Part shown: in pieces, positions 59,616-64,000 of the stretch | How positions within the stretch are numbered: position 1 is the stretch's first letter | Layout of the letters: each line of letters starts with the position of its first letter | From: Dichotomocladium elegans | Taxonomy: Eukaryota > Mucoromycota > Mucoromycetes > Mucorales > Lichtheimiaceae | Assembly (NCBI GenBank): GCA_025716815.1 | Contig: JAIXMN010000002.1 | Span: 2,108,001 to 2,172,000, forward strand | DNA: 64,000 nucleotides | Direction: 5' to 3' | Made by a program: the position numbers and the translations under genes | Notes under the pieces: model-generated | What the model saw: only the letters and a program-made list of their open reading frames with translations | Database searches by the model: none | What the model was told of the DNA's origin: nothing

Positions 59616-62299
59616 TACGGCTGTGCTGAAGAGAAGGAAATAAGGAGACGGCTTAGGACAAAAAAAGGAGACAAGAGAGAAGAGGGGTTTAGACAGAAGA
59701 GAAGTGAGAGACGAAAAAGAAAATGGTGTATGCATTTTTATACGAGAGTTGCAAAGGAGAACAATCTGGGCGGATGACGCTCGGGCCGTTGGGGGGGGTC
59801 GATTCTATGTTTAAGATCGGATTTTCGAGCAATTATGGAGTCGCATGACCCAAGCAACAAGCCTTTTACGTCCAAGGACCAATTGCGTTACGCGTTGGGG
59901 GTCATCTCTTCATTTACTGCTGCGGCTCCCCCCACCCACCTCCGCCCGTGCTGCTGGTGCTGCGCTCTAAATAGATCCTTCTAGGATCTTCTTGCTCTTC
60001 TTTTGGCATCGACAATTCAATACAATCTTCTCATATCAACTGTAGAATACTCAGCTTGCTCGTTCCGTGACCATTCGCTTGGATCGATTCTATTCCGAAG
60101 CATCAATGTGCATCCCCGATCACTGCGCCGAAACGAAGTCTATTCTACAAAGCAATATGGGCTCGCGTCCGTCAGCATTTTCAACCGTTCACTTAGATGG
60201 ATGCTTTTAACATCAAACTGAGCATGATGACAGACGCAGACGATCAACCCGGCCAATGTTCATCTCTACATGTGCCAGCGGTGGTGCGGGGGTTCAACAC
60301 ATCCGCGAGGACATTGTGGCATTTATTGTTAACTCTTTGAAAGTCTACAGGAAGGGTGGGGGAGGCGAGGAGGTACACACGGCCACTCAAACGCTTATGG
60401 ATAGTGTGTGGGTGATAGGGAGGTGAACTCCTGCATACAGCGATGTCCATGCCGTGCGTCAAAAAGTCACCAGGCCCTTCAAGCTTATTTTTGGTTCTCC
60501 CATCATCACAACACAGACAGGCATTGCCGTTCTCTGACCCCCTTTTTTATTTCTCTCTTTCTTTCACTGCCGCATTGATAACTACAGATCTTTTCATGCG
60601 ACTCAAGTGCCGCGATCTGTACATGCGTCAGATGCAATATATATACATGTCCTGTACGTACACTGTTTGCACATCCATTTCGAGCACCTATGCCGGTGTT
60701 ATAGAACAGCATGCGCAAAATGCTTTATTCTCCTCCTTCTTGATTCCTGCAGTTGATGTCAAATTCATTTTATCGTGGATGACTGAATATCAGGGCATAA
60801 GACATTCCGTTATCATTATTTCTGGGATGTCTTTCATGATGATGCGCATTTTCGTCTATAGATCGATGTTGAACAGGCAGATGATTCGAGGGAGGCGGAA
60901 GTACATCTTTGACAGAAGACCAATAATCGCGACTTGTGATCTGGTGCGTAATCTTTCCAGCAAGGAGAAAAAAGTAGCTCGAGAAGAAGGCATCTGCTGA
61001 ATTCACGTAATATCTGAGGAAAGTTGCGCGACGGTAGCTTATCATTCCTTTATTCATTGATGACAAAGGGTGAGATATCCCACCCGTCGAGCCAAGATGG
61101 TCAGCAGGCAGCTTATGTCATTGCGAGAGAATCTAAACCCCTCCATTCTTTATTTTCATGGAAGGATCGACAATCCAATGACGACGGCTATGGGAATACT
61201 ATGTACTTACTTTTGAGATATGTGAGCTTTTGAATCTACACTTTGAAAAACCGTTCTTTTCAATAGAAACAGGCCAGACCGTCTGGCCATCGTCATTCAG
61301 CATAACTAGCCTGAAATAAACGCCAATGGGTCTAGGGGATGACAGGCTGGAACAAAGACAATTAGGAGGCGAACGCTCCTTCTTGTTGCAACTAGGCTTG
61401 TTATCTACGCAACTTGGACAAACGGACCTGTCGTATAAACATGTAAAGAAAAAGCACTTGGCCATACAAGTTTTACTTTTTATGTGTATGTGTGTGTGTG
61501 TGCGTATACGTGTTTCGGGGAGGGGGGTATCTGTATAACCATCCCCTCGTTTGCGTTGCCTCAGCACCGGAATGTCCTTAACCCACCATGGAGCCTGTTT
61601 ATATGTATTTGTTGACTTCCAATCCCCCCCAACCGCAGTAAGGGTTATCAAGAAAGCCTAGTTCTATCTAGAATCACATCCGTGCAAGGTTTACGTCTCG
61701 AAGAAATCCAAAAGTAGCCCAACCATTGTTGACTGGTGATGCTTTTCCATCCTCCCCTAGACCAAAATAGGGGGGTGAGCCAACGATGTCATTTCGCGAT
61801 TAGGTTTTTTTCACACCCCACAAAACGCGTTTGTTACATCTCCAGACTTTTTTTTTTTGAGGTTTTTTGGGGGGTGGGTGAAGAGGAGAGGAGGAGGTTG
61901 GTCATCGGTCGGCATTGAGAAACACGTGCTAGGATGGTGTGATAAACCGGCTGATGAGCGACGAGAAATCTCTCGAATTTTTTTTTTTTGGTCGGATGAC
62001 GAATACAGCTGGATTCGTTGGGAAGGACCCAGCGAGGGGAACAGGACCTTTTTTTTTTTTGCGAATGATGTTCCCCTTTTAACAATAGGTAAGCGGGGAG
62101 GTGGGGGCGGTTTAGAAAAGCAAACATGTCGCTGATTCGATGATGCCAAGTCATTTTTTGCTTTCAGGCGACGCAGACATCATACCGAATACACAGTGGC
62201 CCTGGATTACATAGAAACCATGTGACCCATGGACATGGGAAAAGGCGCGCGACTCGAATCATGGCACCGCTGAGCATACACGTGATCTCCTATGCAACG
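59616..62299. other. Gene-poor 2.7-kb interval
   Basis: Longest frame is 185 codons at 60443-61000 (plus) with no recognised family and a composition that does not look coding. Poly-T/poly-A and G-rich tracts occur at 61840-62060. Nothing else is supported. Confidence 0.4.
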
Positions 62300-62770
62300 T
62301 CAATTGTTTAAGGCATGATTTTAAGTACAAACACGTAAAAAAAAAAAGGTCGCATAAAACTGTATAAAGTTGCCATTATCGATACTCGTTCGTCAGCCGA
62401 AAGCAGTAACCCTTCCGCATACACGTTAACACACCTCTGAAGAGAAGCTTGGTTGTCCTGGAAATAACCATGACGGAAACTTGAGGAGAAGGAGGCCAGT
62501 AGGGAGAGGAGAAAGGGACCGGAATGGGACCAGAGGCGGCAGCGTAAAGAAAGAGCGGAAGGTCATCCGAGAACTCCTCTCTTCCATGACTCATTAAAGG
62601 AGGGTGCAATTGCTTGATATGCAAAGGAGAGCAGACGTTAGCTTGTAACAAATAATATAGTATTATACCGATCATACCGGATGATGAGAACACGGAAGGG
62701 AGAGTCAGGTTGGAGTTCATGAAGAAGCGGCTCTCTCGGCTGTCCAGTATTTATAGGAAACCGAGGGTGG
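62300..62770 (-). mobile_element. 3' module of mariner copy F with a 114-codon open frame
   Basis: Inverted relative of 940-1440. Order on the minus strand: TATAAATA (62755-62748), GGACAGCCGAGA, then an open frame from ATG 62720 to 62376 (MNSNLTLPSVFSSSGMIGII start; PHIKQ, LMSHGREEF and SVMVISRTTKLLF further on). The terminal sequence GTATAAAGTTGC / GCATAAAACTG follows at about 62385-62340. In copy A the equivalent frame has a stop. Protein function unknown. The piece at 62771-63429 between module and transposase shows no other feature. Confidence 0.5.
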
Positions 62771-63429
62771 GTGATTGCCAAGGCTAAGGCAATCACCGTG
62801 CAACTTCACAATGCTTCTTGTTTATCAGCCCCACAGTTTTGTTGCAGACAAGTTTAAACGAATCCTTTGATTTTTCCGTGGCTAAGAGTGGCTGTGTCAT
62901 CAACAGATGACGTTTTCTTGATGATCAAGATAAAGCATTGTATCAAGGGTAATCCAATCTATCAGAATGTGCCAGAGGATAAATGAGATCCAGCACTAAG
63001 ATTACGAAGATCCATAAAGGTAACCAAGAGAGGCCGTGTTGTTGTTAGCCGTGAGCTGCGTATTAAAATCACTATTACACCAAACTTGTTGTCTCATATC
63101 ACTGAACATTTGTGTAATTACACGCGTACAATCCACAAAGAGCTCATAGCATGTCAAAGATCTTTATTATCTGTTTCGCTGATGAGTTGTTCTATACGCT
63201 TCACATTATGGCACCATGTTGATATCTTTTCTGTTCCATTCCTTCATTATATCCAGGGCCCAATCTGAAGTGCTATGATTCTATATAGAGGCAATAATCT
63301 TTATTCATGTACATACTATGTTGAACGCTGTAGAATTATCCCAAGTTGGATCATAGTTTTTCGATTACGACAGCTAGACGAATCCTTCGATAACCCTCCA
63401 CTTTAAGCTATTCGATGCTTTACAGATCC

Positions 63430-64000
63430 GGGTTATCAGTGCCTCGCTTTACAAGAACGTATTACTATTCACAACCGACCACCACGGTTCAATAGGATTG
63501 AGTTCAGGCGAATAGGATGGAAGATAGGCGCATCGATATCCTCGAGACTTGACGTATATAGGGATATCTTCAGTCGAAAGAATAGGCATATTACCTGTTA
63601 CCAAATAATGGCCCTTCATATGTTCATACTTATTTATTTCGTATGTGGTAACCTTACAAAAGCTAAAGTGGTTCCCAGTTACAGTTCCTTTGCTCACTGC
63701 TATGAACTGTCCCGCTCTTTTTTCTTTTCTTGGTTGGTGATTGCAGGAATCTCACGCTTAATGATGCCTGATGCCGAAAAAGCTCCCAAGATGGTAGTTT
63801 GTTTTTGCTCTTGTGTTTGCGCACTCTAAATACTGCAGAGGCACCCTTTCTTGGGACCATGCCATGGTGCGCTTCATGTCAATATGGAATCCAGACTCAC
63901 CAAGGGAAACACAGTTTCTTCTAAACTCAACAACAGCCATGTCCCGTCGGTGCACCCAGGAAAGGCGCGCTTGGATCTTTGCATCATTGTTGCTGTCTAC
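63430..64000 (-). pseudogene. Mariner-like transposase copy F (5' end outside window)
   Basis: Minus-strand copy of the A/B transposase. Read from the right: RRNCVSLGESGFHIDMKRTM, KYEHMKGHYLVTGNMPIL, then YLPSYSPELNPIEPWWSVVN. Two catalytic Asp positions are changed to Gly: LGES for LDES, and TGNMP for MDNAP. The terminal Glu in NPIE remains. The frame is broken between 63660 and 63760, so it is dead. The window ends inside the element. Confidence 0.8.

Noticed and set aside
60443..61000. 185-codon open frame
   Set aside because: No motif, no plausible promoter, irregular composition; probably chance.

Overview
The window comes from a filamentous fungus, most likely a Mucoromycota (Mucorales-type) zygomycete. 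Genes are split by many short introns (about 54-160 nt, almost all GT-AG). Elongation factor 3 is present, as expected in fungi. At the same time the window holds a Gemin6-like SMN-complex subunit and a UHRF1-type PHD-SRA-RING protein, families absent from the familiar yeasts. Intergenic DNA carries decayed IS630/Tc1-mariner-type transposons whose protein style fits zygomycete genomes. The species itself cannot be fixed from the sequence.

Layout. 1-1440: broken mariner-like element A. 1466-3294 (-): sterol-ester/triacylglycerol lipase. 5806-7087 (+): glucosamine-6-phosphate deaminase. 7411-9441 (-) and 10243-11904 (+): UHRF1-like protein and B-type cyclin, divergent around a promoter with MCB/E2F-like sites. 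11.9-15.4 kb: element remnants and a defective tRNA-Glu. 15445-18335 (-): splicing factor Prp6. 18.6-19.5 kb: remnant. 20092-23573 (+): secreted GH31 alpha-glucosidase in 12 exons. 25619-28772 (+): large PH-domain, Caf120-like protein. 29141-30752 (-): threonine synthase. 32003-33236 (+): R3HCC1L-like protein. 33490-36648 (-): EF-3. 36.6-42.8 kb: gene-poor, with element remnants and unassigned exon-like pieces. 42812-46265 (+): CLASP. 47039-48115 (-) and 48543-49265 (+): exosome subunit Rrp43 and a CreA/Mig1 zinc-finger regulator, divergent. 52481-53366 (+): expansin-like secreted protein. 53723-57584: a large inverted repeat of a dead transposon around a broken lineage-specific gene. 57934-58705 (+): Gemin6-like. 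59084-59615 (-): Whi5/Nrm1-like repressor. 62.3-64 kb: mariner-like copy F.

Functional themes. These are mostly housekeeping genes with no metabolic cluster. RNA processing (Prp6, Gemin6, Rrp43, R3HCC1L), cell cycle and cytoskeleton (cyclin B, Whi5/Nrm1-like, CLASP) and carbon or wall metabolism (NagB, alpha-glucosidase, CreA/Mig1, expansin-like) recur.

For most genes I derived the exon joins by hand from splice signals, reading frame and family similarity. Where exon lengths are stated to sum to an intact frame, I checked that arithmetic. No search or alignment program was run, so family names rest on recognised motifs. The most unusual items are the UHRF1-type 5mC reader, the palindromic composite of transposon arms around a pseudogene, a second conserved ORF module at the 3' end of the mariner family, a shared hairpin sequence inside introns of two unrelated genes, and two introns that appear to need GC-AG splicing.
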